Shown here: positions 18,039 to 24,903 of the stretch, one piece after another | Numbering within the stretch: the first letter of the stretch is position 1 | Layout: each line of letters begins with the position of its first letter | Assembly: GCF_006937785.1 (NCBI RefSeq) | Contig: NZ_SJEE01000024.1 | Span: forward strand, 1 to 64,000 | Length of the DNA stretch: 64,000 bases | From: Pseudanabaena sp. UWO311 | GTDB lineage: Bacteria; Cyanobacteriota; Cyanobacteriia; Pseudanabaenales; Pseudanabaenaceae | Direction: 5' to 3' | The notes under the pieces: generated by a model | Told to the model about the DNA's origin: nothing | Databases searched by the model: none | Seen by the model: only the letters and a program-made list of their open reading frames with translations | Position numbers and translations under genes: made by a program

Positions 18039-18605
18039 GAGCTTAGTCCTTTGTGATTCCTGCACCCATTGGGGCTGAGTATTAAGTTTTATTAATTCTA
18101 TTGTAAATAATTATTACATAGACTTGACTTAAAGGACAAAATTAATTTTCTGTCGAACGGATCTCTTCCATTGTGAGGAGTCGGTCAACCGAAGCTTTCC
18201 AACCCATCTAGGGTTGGCGGCTTACCAAAGAAGCAGGATTCACCAAAATCAGGCGATCGCAATATTAGACGGCAATTAATACCAAAGGACAAAATGGCTA
18301 TGCCATTTTGTCCTTTTAAAACCCTTACTGTGTTTGATTTTTAATTCACAAAAGTGTTGTCACACTTTCGTGAATTGGTATAACATCGCTTCTTTGTCAA
18401 TCTCCGAGTGCGGATACTTTGAATCAAATACCTGGCTTCAAGACAGAGAGATCTGTCCGATTTGCCACAACAGGGGCAATTCCCTAGGATTTATTATTTT
18501 CATTACAAAGAATCATTACAGTGATTTGACTTTTAAAGCACAATTGTAAACAAGCTCTCAGTAGATCGGGCTCAATTCAGTTCTACTTTGAGGACGGATA
18601 AACAG
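18039..18605. other. Intergenic region between Hlip and SDR genes
   Basis: About 570 bases without a convincing protein gene. It should hold the Hlip promoter (minus strand, AT-rich 18080-18150), a CCAACCC-GGGTTGG hairpin near 18200-18220, and the composite palindromic repeat at 18280-18382. A 21-codon minus-strand frame (18126-18191) is too short to support. Confidence 0.5.
18280..18382. repeat. Composite palindromic repeat, copy 1
   Basis: Two hairpins in series: AAAGGACAAAATGGC-TAT-GCCATTTTGTCCTTT (in parts, 18284-18316) and AATTCACAAAAGTGT paired with ACACTTTCGTGAATT (18343-18376), joined by TAAAACCCTTACTGTGTTTG. The same order and linker recur at 61484-61592, so this is a dispersed element rather than chance. 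Confidence 0.85.
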
Positions 18606-19370
18606 ATGAAATACGAAATTAATCAGGGCAATGTTTTAATTGTGGGAGCAAGTCAGGGCATTGGTCTGGGTTTTGTCAGAAAGCTCCTCCAAGATGGTAG
18701 GAGCGCTAAGATTTATGCCACCTACCGCTGTCAGGTATCGGCAGATGAACTATTGACCTTAAAAAGCGAATATCCTGAGAAAATCTGCTGTTTGGAAGTA
18801 GATGTCACGGATGAAGGACAGATATCCCAAGCTGCTGCCTGCATCGGGGAAGAGGTGGGGAAATTGCATCTAGTTGTCAACTGCGCGGGCATCCTTCACG
18901 AAGGGAACATTCAACCTGAGAAAAGCCTTAAACACATCAATCCAGAGCATTTACTGCGCTACTTTCAGGTTAATAGTGTTAGTTCCCTCCTACTAGCCAA
19001 ACACCTCTTACCCTTATTCCGTCACGGCGAAAAAAGCATTCTAGCGGCGATTTCTGCTAAGGTCGGAAGCATTGGCGATAATCAACTCGGTGGATGGTAT
19101 GGCTATCGCGCCTCGAAAGCCGCGCTGAATATGTTCATGCGGAATGTAGCCATCGAGTACCGCCGCACTAGCCCTCGAACTATCGTGATCATGTTACACC
19201 CTGGTACGACTGACACGCGCCTATCCCAACCTTTTCAAAAGAACGTGTCGGCGGAAAAATTGTTCTCGGTAGAGCGGACTGTTACCCAATTACTAGAAGT
19301 GATCGGAAATCTTGACGAAGGCGATAGTGGGCAGTTTTTCTCTTGGGATGGAAGCCACTTACCTTGGTAA
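18606..19370 (+). CDS. Short-chain dehydrogenase/reductase (C-factor-like SDR)
   Basis: 254 residues of classical SDR type: the nucleotide-binding VLIVGASQGIGLGFV (TGxxxGIG variant), the NAG-like LVVNCAGIL, and the catalytic YGYRASKAALNMF (Tyr-x3-Lys). The C-terminus (LHPGTTDTRLSQPF, QFFSWDGSHLPW) resembles CsgA/C-factor-like SDRs, NAD(P)-dependent cytoplasmic oxidoreductases of unknown substrate. ATG at 18606 has GAGGACGG about 10 bases upstream; a TTG at 18588 is also in frame but lies within that site. Monocistronic and convergent with nblA. Confidence 0.88.
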   Translation: MKYEINQGNVLIVGASQGIGLGFVRKLLQDGRSAKIYATYRCQVSADELLTLKSEYPEKICCLEVDVTDEGQISQAAACIGEEVGKLHLVVNCAGILHEGNIQPEKSLKHINPEHLLRYFQVNSVSSLLLAKHLLPLFRHGEKSILAAISAKVGSIGDNQLGGWYGYRASKAALNMFMRNVAIEYRRTSPRTIVIMLHPGTTDTRLSQPFQKNVSAEKLFSVERTVTQLLEVIGNLDEGDSGQFFSWDGSHLPW

Positions 19371-19575
19371 GCCAAAGTCTGACGCTAAAGATACGATCTT
19401 TTTTGGATGTCTTATGGTTATGTTGTTCCTAAACCCCGAAGAATTCCAAACTGTACCAGCTTTCACAAAGGGTAATATCTTCACAATAGACGAACCTTCA
19501 CTCTCCCTTACTAGTGGAAGTTGGAACTCTACCGAAGTCAGATTAATGCTATCCGCTCTAGCTATCCCATATTTG

Positions 19576-19746
19576 CTAGATACCATTCTTAATTAATTCT
19601 CTAAATAAGTTTTCCTTGACCATCGATTGGCGCAAAACTTCTAGTAACAGTTCTTGCATAGTTGGTAAGTCTAGTTGATCGACCTGTTTTTTATAAACTC
19701 TCAAACTGAATTCTTGCTCAATGCTTAGACCGATGGAAATGTCCAT
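19576..19746 (-). CDS. nblA: Phycobilisome degradation protein NblA
   Basis: A 56-residue frame: MDISIGLSIEQEFSLRVYKK, QVDQLDLPTMQELLLEVLRQ, SMVKENLFRELIKNGI. The LSIEQEFSLR start and the MVKENLFRELIK end are the hallmark of NblA, the small adaptor that binds phycobiliproteins and recruits Clp protease to dismantle phycobilisomes, classically under nitrogen starvation. Length matches the family (55-65). The only frames on the plus strand here are weak. The promoter region (19747-19849) shows no GTA-N8-TAC, so NtcA control is not evident from sequence. Confidence 0.9.
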   Translation of the reverse strand: MDISIGLSIEQEFSLRVYKKQVDQLDLPTMQELLLEVLRQSMVKENLFRELIKNGI

Positions 19747-19772
19747 AGTTAATAATTAGATTATGAGTGATT

Positions 19773-19818
19773 ATGTTCAAAGCTGAGAAAACTTGCGAGT
19801 GCTAACATTCAGCTTTGA
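19773..19818. terminator. Hairpin between epimerase-like gene and nblA
   Basis: TTCAAAGCTGA pairs with TCAGCTTTGAA across a ~22-nt loop. It lies just downstream of the minus-strand SDR gene ending at 19850 and upstream of nblA, so it may terminate the former or lie in the nblA leader. Confidence 0.5.
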
Positions 19819-19849
19819 ATCGTCGGATGAAACGATGATTGTGTAGTTC

Positions 19850-20797
19850 TCAAACAAGCAGTTGAGGGTGAATTAAATCGTATCCTGCTGCTTTGATCTT
19901 CTGATTACTGACTTGCAAACTTTTGCGTTGAAGACTCGATTTGGAGGCATCCCACTGTACTGGAGGCAGACCGTAAGCAGAACAGACCCGCCCTATCTGT
20001 TCTTTGACAGTGAGTTGGCTATCATCAACTAGATTGTAAATTCCCTCCAGACCATTTAACCGCGCAAATTCGATCGCACCGACGATATCATCACGGTGAA
20101 TCCAATTAATAATGCGATCTCCTTTACCTGGCATCGTCATCCCAGCCATACCGCCAAACATATTAACTAGATCTCGCTCAGGCCCATAAATTCCACCTAG
20201 GCGCAGCACACAAACTTTTTGGTGATGATTAGCTGCTTGTAGAATGATTTGCTCCGCTTGATGTAGCACATGACCCTTCTGATCTAGCGGGTCGATGTGA
20301 GCAGTCTCATCTACCCATGCGCCTTGTCTGTCACCATAGACAGAACAACTACTCAAGTAGATAATTTGCTTGACATTCGGAGCTTGGTCTAGAGCAACAA
20401 CCAAATTTTTGGTCGTGTTTATGTAGGTATCTGCATAGGTCGATTCAGACGCTTCTTGAGAACCCATAGGAGCAACGCTCACTAATAGAGTATTTTGACC
20501 TTCGAGTAGTGACTGTAATGACGTGAGATTATCCGCTTTCATCAAGACTACTTTGGAGACGATTTCCGAAATTGCAGCTACCCGTTCTCTACTGGTGGTC
20601 GTACCTGTTACATCATGACCACGATCTTGCCAATAGTCAGCGACTGCGCTGCCAACATAGCCACAGCCAAGGATAGCCACATTCTCGAACAGCGGACGAT
20701 TCTGAGTCTGCTGACGAATTAGTTTGGCAAGGAGATCCATATCCAATGCCGAGCTAGTTTCACCAGAAGAATTATTTTTGTCAATGGAATCGTACAT
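19850..20797 (-). CDS. NAD-dependent epimerase/dehydratase-type SDR
   Basis: 315 residues. After a ~35-residue leader, the Rossmann motif VAILGCGYVGSAVADYW appears, followed by an extended-SDR pattern: IIYLSSCSVYGDRQG, the short His/Tyr region of the active site, VLRLGGIYGPERD, and INWIHRDDIVGAIEFA. This is the YeeZ-like group of NAD(P)-binding sugar-epimerase relatives; substrate unknown, cytoplasmic. The catalytic YxxxK is not clearly present, as in several members of this group. An upstream intergenic stretch of ~310 bases follows on the start side. Confidence 0.82.
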   Translation of the reverse strand: MYDSIDKNNSSGETSSALDMDLLAKLIRQQTQNRPLFENVAILGCGYVGSAVADYWQDRGHDVTGTTTSRERVAAISEIVSKVVLMKADNLTSLQSLLEGQNTLLVSVAPMGSQEASESTYADTYINTTKNLVVALDQAPNVKQIIYLSSCSVYGDRQGAWVDETAHIDPLDQKGHVLHQAEQIILQAANHHQKVCVLRLGGIYGPERDLVNMFGGMAGMTMPGKGDRIINWIHRDDIVGAIEFARLNGLEGIYNLVDDSQLTVKEQIGRVCSAYGLPPVQWDASKSSLQRKSLQVSNQKIKAAGYDLIHPQLLV

Positions 20798-21068
20798 GTT
20801 TTTGGGTACTGATTAATATCGAAGGTATTTGGAATCTCGTATCAATGAGCAGACAGGAAATAGACCTTATCCATTAATGGATCTTATTGTTCTGCTAGGA
20901 ATCGATTGTGGTTGTGAATCAATCTAAAGCTTATTGTTAACTTTTGTAACAGTCTGTAGACAGATTATCAATAATTACTTTTGTGGAGCAGTTCGGATAA
21001 CTGTTGTTGGGTTGGCGTGAGGAGTGGAGCCGTGAGCATCCCTAAATTAAACGTTCAATCCGCAGTCT
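20798..21068. other. Non-coding stretch upstream of the epimerase-like gene
   Basis: I see no gene in these ~270 bases. It must contain the promoter of the minus-strand SDR gene, with AT-rich sequence around 20925-20985, but no operator that I can name. Confidence 0.4.
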
Positions 21069-21069
21069 A

Positions 21070-21106
21070 GATTCAGAGCGAGTTTTGCCCAAACTCGCTC
21101 TGAATC
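21070..21106. terminator. Terminator hairpin
   Basis: ATTCAGAGCGAGTTT pairs perfectly with AAACTCGCTCTGAAT around a short loop, immediately after the stop codon of the small minus-strand gene at 21109. Confidence 0.75.
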
Positions 21107-21108
21107 GA

Positions 21109-21321
21109 TTACAAGGCGTGAGTAAGAACAATCTCGATCGCTGAGGCAATCACCGCACCCAACAAACCAAAAGTGAGGTAATTTCCAGTTTTAGTATTTG
21201 AACCTAAGAGTCGATCTTTGTTGCTAGCGGAAAAGAACAGAGACCATGCTTGAGTTGCATCGATCTTCTGAAAGCGATTAAATTCGGCATTAAAAATTGG
21301 AGCTGTATTTTGACTTTGCAT
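21109..21321 (-). CDS. Small single-span membrane protein, possibly Hlip-related
   Basis: 70 residues: a polar N-terminal half (FNAEFNRFQKIDATQAWSLF) and one C-terminal membrane helix (YLTFGLLGAVIASAIEIVLT). The helix has the GxLGAxIAxAIEI spacing that loosely recalls the chlorophyll-binding helix of Hlip proteins, but the ExxN/HxR binding residues are absent, so I do not assign the family. It has its own terminator and an A/T-rich upstream region. It lies in the same neighbourhood as a true Hlip and nblA. Confidence 0.55.
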   Translation of the reverse strand: MQSQNTAPIFNAEFNRFQKIDATQAWSLFFSASNKDRLLGSNTKTGNYLTFGLLGAVIASAIEIVLTHAL

Positions 21322-21423
21322 ATAAGTACAAGAATTTTGAACTACTGTAATAAATCTTAATATAACACTAGTCCAATTTTAATGGTGGTACGGTCAGAAT
21401 GAGATCGGGATACCGACATTTGC

Positions 21424-22044
21424 TTATTCGGCAGGGACTTTTTTTGCCACGAGGACTAGCCATGATTGGTTTGCGATCGCAATTCCAGTTGGACGGTAAT
21501 AATGCTTCAGTATTTGAAATTTTGCTTCTAAAAGTTTTGGCACGAGGGTTTCATATTCCCATCCACATACATAGCGATAACCCGTTAGTCTTTCGGAAAA
21601 GCCTTCGTGATTTCCCCGCACCATCGACATCACTAAGGCTCCGCGATCGCATAAAGCATCATGTAAAGCATGAAGCACCCGCAGCATATCGGCTCTGGGT
21701 ACATGGATTAATGAAGCATTGGCAAAGATGCCGTCAAAGTGATTTGCGGGTAAATCAAGGCTTAAAAAACTCTGCTCCCATACTGGACAACCAGCCGCCT
21801 GTTTTGCCATTTCCACAAATGTCGGAGTAGCATCCAGTCCCGTTACTTCGTGTCCCATCGCCTGAAATGCAACTAGATCCCGCCCAGGACCACAACCCAG
21901 ATCCAAAATCTTACCTGTCTCTCTAGGCATAGCTGCGATCAGAGCTTCACGATTTTGTGATACATCATGATTCCATGTGCCGACACGATAAGACTCTGCG
22001 GTCAGTTGATATTCTGCGATCGTGATCTGTTCGTGTTTTTCCAT
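21424..22044 (-). CDS. Class I SAM-dependent methyltransferase
   Basis: About 206 residues from ATG at 22044 (MEKHEQITIAEYQ). The SAM-binding motif I is clear, ILDLGCGPGRDLVAF, followed by VTGLDATPTFVEMA (motif with acidic ribose-binding residue) and FDGIFANASLIHVPR. Cytoplasmic; substrate unknown. An in-frame ATG at 22122 would add 26 hydrophobic-poor residues and would run towards the palindrome at 22160, so the shorter start is preferred. Monocistronic. Confidence 0.85.
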   Translation of the reverse strand: MEKHEQITIAEYQLTAESYRVGTWNHDVSQNREALIAAMPRETGKILDLGCGPGRDLVAFQAMGHEVTGLDATPTFVEMAKQAAGCPVWEQSFLSLDLPANHFDGIFANASLIHVPRADMLRVLHALHDALCDRGALVMSMVRGNHEGFSERLTGYRYVCGWEYETLVPKLLEAKFQILKHYYRPTGIAIANQSWLVLVAKKVPAE

Positions 22045-22159
22045 GCTAAAAATAAAAGTCTTATAGTGAAGGTGTTGAACAGATTTTAGCGGAGGAATCA
22101 ACAAATGCTTAATGCTCAGCATTTCAACTTTGATATCTCAATTCTGCTGTTAGCGATCT

Positions 22160-22224
22160 GTTTTAAAGCCCAAAAAAGGATGAGGCGGCGCTTCGCGCCG
22201 CCTCATCCTTTTTGGACTTTAAAC
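22160..22224. repeat. Long palindrome with GCGC-TTC-GCGC core
   Basis: Arms of about 30 nt starting GTTTTAAAGCCCAAAAAAGG pair with CCTTTTTGGACTTTAAAC around GGCGCTTCGCGCC. It overlaps the last codons of the minus-strand glucosaminidase gene and lies upstream of the methyltransferase start. It belongs to the arm-variable palindrome family and likely terminates the glucosaminidase transcript. Confidence 0.85.
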
Positions 22225-22869
22225 AAAAAACCCAGCCAAATCATAGAGCCGACGGAGAATTGCCATAATTTTTTTGTCGTAGTTAACGTCCTCAGCCCAA
22301 CGACCTGCGAGTTGCCCTACCAAAGGCGCAGTACCCCGTTTCACTAAACTAAATCTCGGGTCAACTAGTGGCTGTACTAAAGGCTTCGTAGTGGCGTATG
22401 CCTTGAGATGTTGGATCTGGGCTCTGACACCAATGCGCCGATCGCTAAAGCTATCCCCCCTCGCCCCATTACCGATCGCGCCAATACCACCAAAATTATT
22501 CTGTTCGGGTTGAACATCACCATCAAATTGCAGAAATCCCGTTTCTAAGCACATCTGACAAAAAGCGATGTCATAGTTAACGCCCTCGATAGTTGCTTCT
22601 TCCCGATAGATCGCAGGTAAGTCTCCATAAAGATTTAAAGGTGCTTTATTTAGTCGTAAAAGCCTTAAAAGCTGGACTTCTGAAGTAGTTCCATCGCCCA
22701 TAATGCGATCAATTCTTCCAGCAAGAACACGAGAACACAGCTTTTCTCGGCTAGATGCCTGAGCAAAACTAGCAAAATCTTGAGCTTGAGCAGCATTTTT
22801 ACCGAGGCGATCCAATGAGAATAGCGCGATCGCCCCAGCCCCGAATTGAAGGAACTGCTTTCTTCTCAT
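22219..22869 (-). CDS. GH73-type N-acetylglucosaminidase domain protein
   Basis: 216 residues. The N-terminus MRRKQFLQFGAGAIALFSL is a Tat-like or Sec signal. The core has YREEATIEGVNYDIAFCQM, LETGFLQFDGDVQPEQNNFG and GIGAIGNGARG, the pattern of the glucosaminidase family (PF01832, GH73), with the probable catalytic Glu in CLETGF. It would cut peptidoglycan glycan strands outside the membrane. Its neighbour upstream encodes a 60-residue exported peptide 20 bases away in the same direction, so the two may be an operon. Confidence 0.8.
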   Translation of the reverse strand: MRRKQFLQFGAGAIALFSLDRLGKNAAQAQDFASFAQASSREKLCSRVLAGRIDRIMGDGTTSEVQLLRLLRLNKAPLNLYGDLPAIYREEATIEGVNYDIAFCQMCLETGFLQFDGDVQPEQNNFGGIGAIGNGARGDSFSDRRIGVRAQIQHLKAYATTKPLVQPLVDPRFSLVKRGTAPLVGQLAGRWAEDVNYDKKIMAILRRLYDLAGFFV

Positions 22870-22889
22870 AACTGTTTTGCTCTGTCTGA

Positions 22890-23072
22890 CTAATAATTAA
22901 CTCTGTTGTAATAAACGTTAAGTAAGTTTTGCTGTTTTTGACAAGGGGGATTTGACGGATATTGGGTGCGAGGGTCACTGCAACTGCGAGGGTCTTGGGA
23001 GTATGCAGATGCACTATCCGTGAATGGGAACAGCAAAACGGAAGCAGAAAGAACAGAAAACAATAATTTCAT
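22890..23072 (-). CDS. Small exported protein
   Basis: 60 residues: a clean signal peptide (MKLLFSVLSASVLLFPFTDS, cut after ASA) and a mature part of ~36 residues rich in Pro, Tyr, Asn and Gln with two Cys (SCSDP and PPCQK). Family not recognised. It is 20 bases upstream of the glucosaminidase gene on the same strand, which hints at a joint cell-envelope role. Confidence 0.6.
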   Translation of the reverse strand: MKLLFSVLSASVLLFPFTDSASAYSQDPRSCSDPRTQYPSNPPCQKQQNLLNVYYNRVNY

Positions 23073-23214
23073 GATATTTACCTTTTTTACAAATGATTTA
23101 AACCAGTTGTTTTCGGACTACAGATATTTATAAACAATAAAAATATCTTTTAACTGATTTCATGCTTTTTTAAGCTATTTAGCTGAATTAAATCGGCATC
23201 AATATTTCAAAAAC

Positions 23215-23601
23215 TTAACAAGCTCGTTGCTTGAGAAAGTCTGGGATTGCAAGCTGCTCTGAACGACCGAATTGAGAAGTGCTAGTGTAGCGAAGGCTTG
23301 TTGATACAGCGGAAATTATCTCTGGGTCTTGTGTTGAAGCTATTGCTAAATCAAGAAACAAGCTTTCAATCATTTGCATTGATTCAATTACCCGATGTTT
23401 GATCTTGATCTGATCGGTTGCTGACCAGAAAGCTCGAGATTCTTCGGTGGAGCAGTCTGTCATCAGGATCTCAATCTCATCTAGTAGATTGCGTAGATGA
23501 TTACTATCGCCTTCTTGTTGAGGCTCGAAATCATTTTTTACCAACCGAGGTTGAAACTGATGTACATAGATCGGTGGTGTGGGGAAAGCATCACTTTGCA
23601 T
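23215..23601 (-). CDS. Unknown protein, tandem paralog B
   Basis: 128 residues, soluble. The central helix LLDEIEILMTDCSTEESRAFW (shown to 20 as far as SRAF) aligns with LLFEIESFLLACTHEEMCSF of the upstream neighbour at 23612-24007, with conserved L-EIE, C-EE and FW. No known domain is apparent. The 10-base spacing from its paralog shows a two-gene operon formed by duplication. No membrane or signal segments. Confidence 0.6.
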   Translation of the reverse strand: MQSDAFPTPPIYVHQFQPRLVKNDFEPQQEGDSNHLRNLLDEIEILMTDCSTEESRAFWSATDQIKIKHRVIESMQMIESLFLDLAIASTQDPEIISAVSTSLRYTSTSQFGRSEQLAIPDFLKQRAC

Positions 23602-23611
23602 ATATCCTCCC

Positions 23612-24007
23612 TTATCGCTGTGTTACTAAGTGAGGATAAACATAATGCTGGCGACGATCGTCTGAGCGTTCAGGTAATTGCGTCGATAGGTGTAAATGTG
23701 GATAGGGTAGATCTGCTAATACTTCTAAAATGCGGCAAAAGTCTCGCTGTTGCTTTCTGCCATTTAGAAAGTGCGGAACTTCTGAAGAATTAGTGTTTTT
23801 CTGTAAGTATTGGCGAAGATTGGCGATCGCATTCCAAAAGCTACACATCTCCTCATGGGTGCAAGCTAATAAAAATGACTCTATCTCAAACAGTAGCTGC
23901 GAAAAGCGTTCTGCAATGCTAGGCCTAACACCAAACTGAGATGTTTGGTGAGGATGGCTCGATATTAAATTAAGGTGACGTTGGGGCAAATGATGGGGTG
24001 CGCTCAT
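23612..24007 (-). CDS. Unknown protein, tandem paralog A
   Basis: 131 residues, soluble and His-rich at the start (MSAPHHLPQRHLNLISSHPH). The helix FSQLLFEIESFLLACTHEEM and FWNAIANLRQYL matches the downstream paralog in spacing. I recognise no family. It is the first gene of the pair, so the promoter must lie in the AT-rich region 24008-24885. Confidence 0.6.
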   Translation of the reverse strand: MSAPHHLPQRHLNLISSHPHQTSQFGVRPSIAERFSQLLFEIESFLLACTHEEMCSFWNAIANLRQYLQKNTNSSEVPHFLNGRKQQRDFCRILEVLADLPYPHLHLSTQLPERSDDRRQHYVYPHLVTQR

Positions 24008-24885
24008 GTTTCAATGCCTCTACTTGTGAGGTTATATGAGGAAAAGTCGTTTTTTGTCGGAAAACAAGATTTTCCTATTGCTATATGTACTTACCAGTGA
24101 TACAAGAGTTAAATATTTCTTTATGTGAGGGTAAGTGAGTTTGACGAGTGTCGCAAAGGTTTTGAAGGTGAATAAATCAACTAGACAACCTTTGTTCGCA
24201 ATTAGCATACAATCCAAATCTCAATTTGCACACCAGAAAAAATAGTATTTTTTGTCAGTAAATACATGAATAAAATCAAAAATGCTGATTAAAATACTAT
24301 TGAAATTTTTACATTTATATAAAGCAAAAATAGTTCGCTATTTATTTGCTGATTTATGAATTGTAATTACATTAATTTAAAAACTTTTCTCATTTAGAAA
24401 ATTCTTGATCAAGTCGCTAGTATTTTGCAGAAAGTCAAAACAAGATAATTAAATATTTTGTTTGCAAAAACAATAATTTATGGTTGGATTAGTTGCACTT
24501 GCTACTTGCCTGACATCTGCTAAGCCTTATCTATGTAGATATATCAGAAAAGACAAGAAAAAATTGATACATATCAAAACCAATGTCGGACTAAATCAGG
24601 ATCTGACAAAAAATCAGAAAAATCTATTGCAAATACAAAAATATATGTTATTTATCTAGCGTGAAAAAACAAGAATATGTTTATTAATTCATCTGTAATT
24701 GCTGTAATTAGTCATCACAAATAGGTGATTAATTTAATTACTAGATAACGTCAGGCAATAAGACAATTTCAAGCAAGTGATCACTTATCCAGAGCATTTG
24801 TTTGAGTTCTGAAATTTGAATTCTAAAATTCAGTCCTGCTTTCGCCATTACTAATCCGATATCGAGACATTCACTGAGACATTAA
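24008..24885. other. AT-rich non-coding region
   Basis: Nearly 880 bases with no convincing gene on either strand. It is markedly AT-rich, with many A/T runs (for example 24230-24380) and stop codons in all frames. It must carry the divergent promoters of the tandem unknown pair (minus) and the NB-ARC gene (plus). I found no GTA-N8-TAC and no long palindrome, in contrast with most other gaps in the window. Confidence 0.5.
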
Positions 24886-24903
24886 TTGAGAGGAGTTACG
24901 AGC

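Noticed and set aside
18160-18230. ACTCCTCACA on the minus strand preceded by a CCAACCC-GGGTTGG hairpin, reminiscent of the small RNA Yfr1
   Set aside because: The Yfr1 core needs ACTCCTCACAC and a following strong terminator hairpin; the last base differs and no GC-rich terminator follows, so the match is probably chance.
18334-18549. 71-codon plus-strand frame running through the composite repeat
   Set aside because: It starts within the palindromic element and has no recognisable features.
19312-19596. 94-codon plus-strand frame overlapping the SDR end
   Set aside because: Its start lies inside the SDR gene, it overlaps nblA on the other strand, and its composition shows no domain; nblA explains the region better.
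19747-19849. NtcA site upstream of nblA
   Set aside because: NblA genes are often NtcA-controlled, but no GTA-N8-TAC is present in this gap.
24032-24217. 61-codon minus-strand frame upstream of the tandem paralogs
   Set aside because: AT-rich composition, no ribosome-binding site and no similarity that I recognise.
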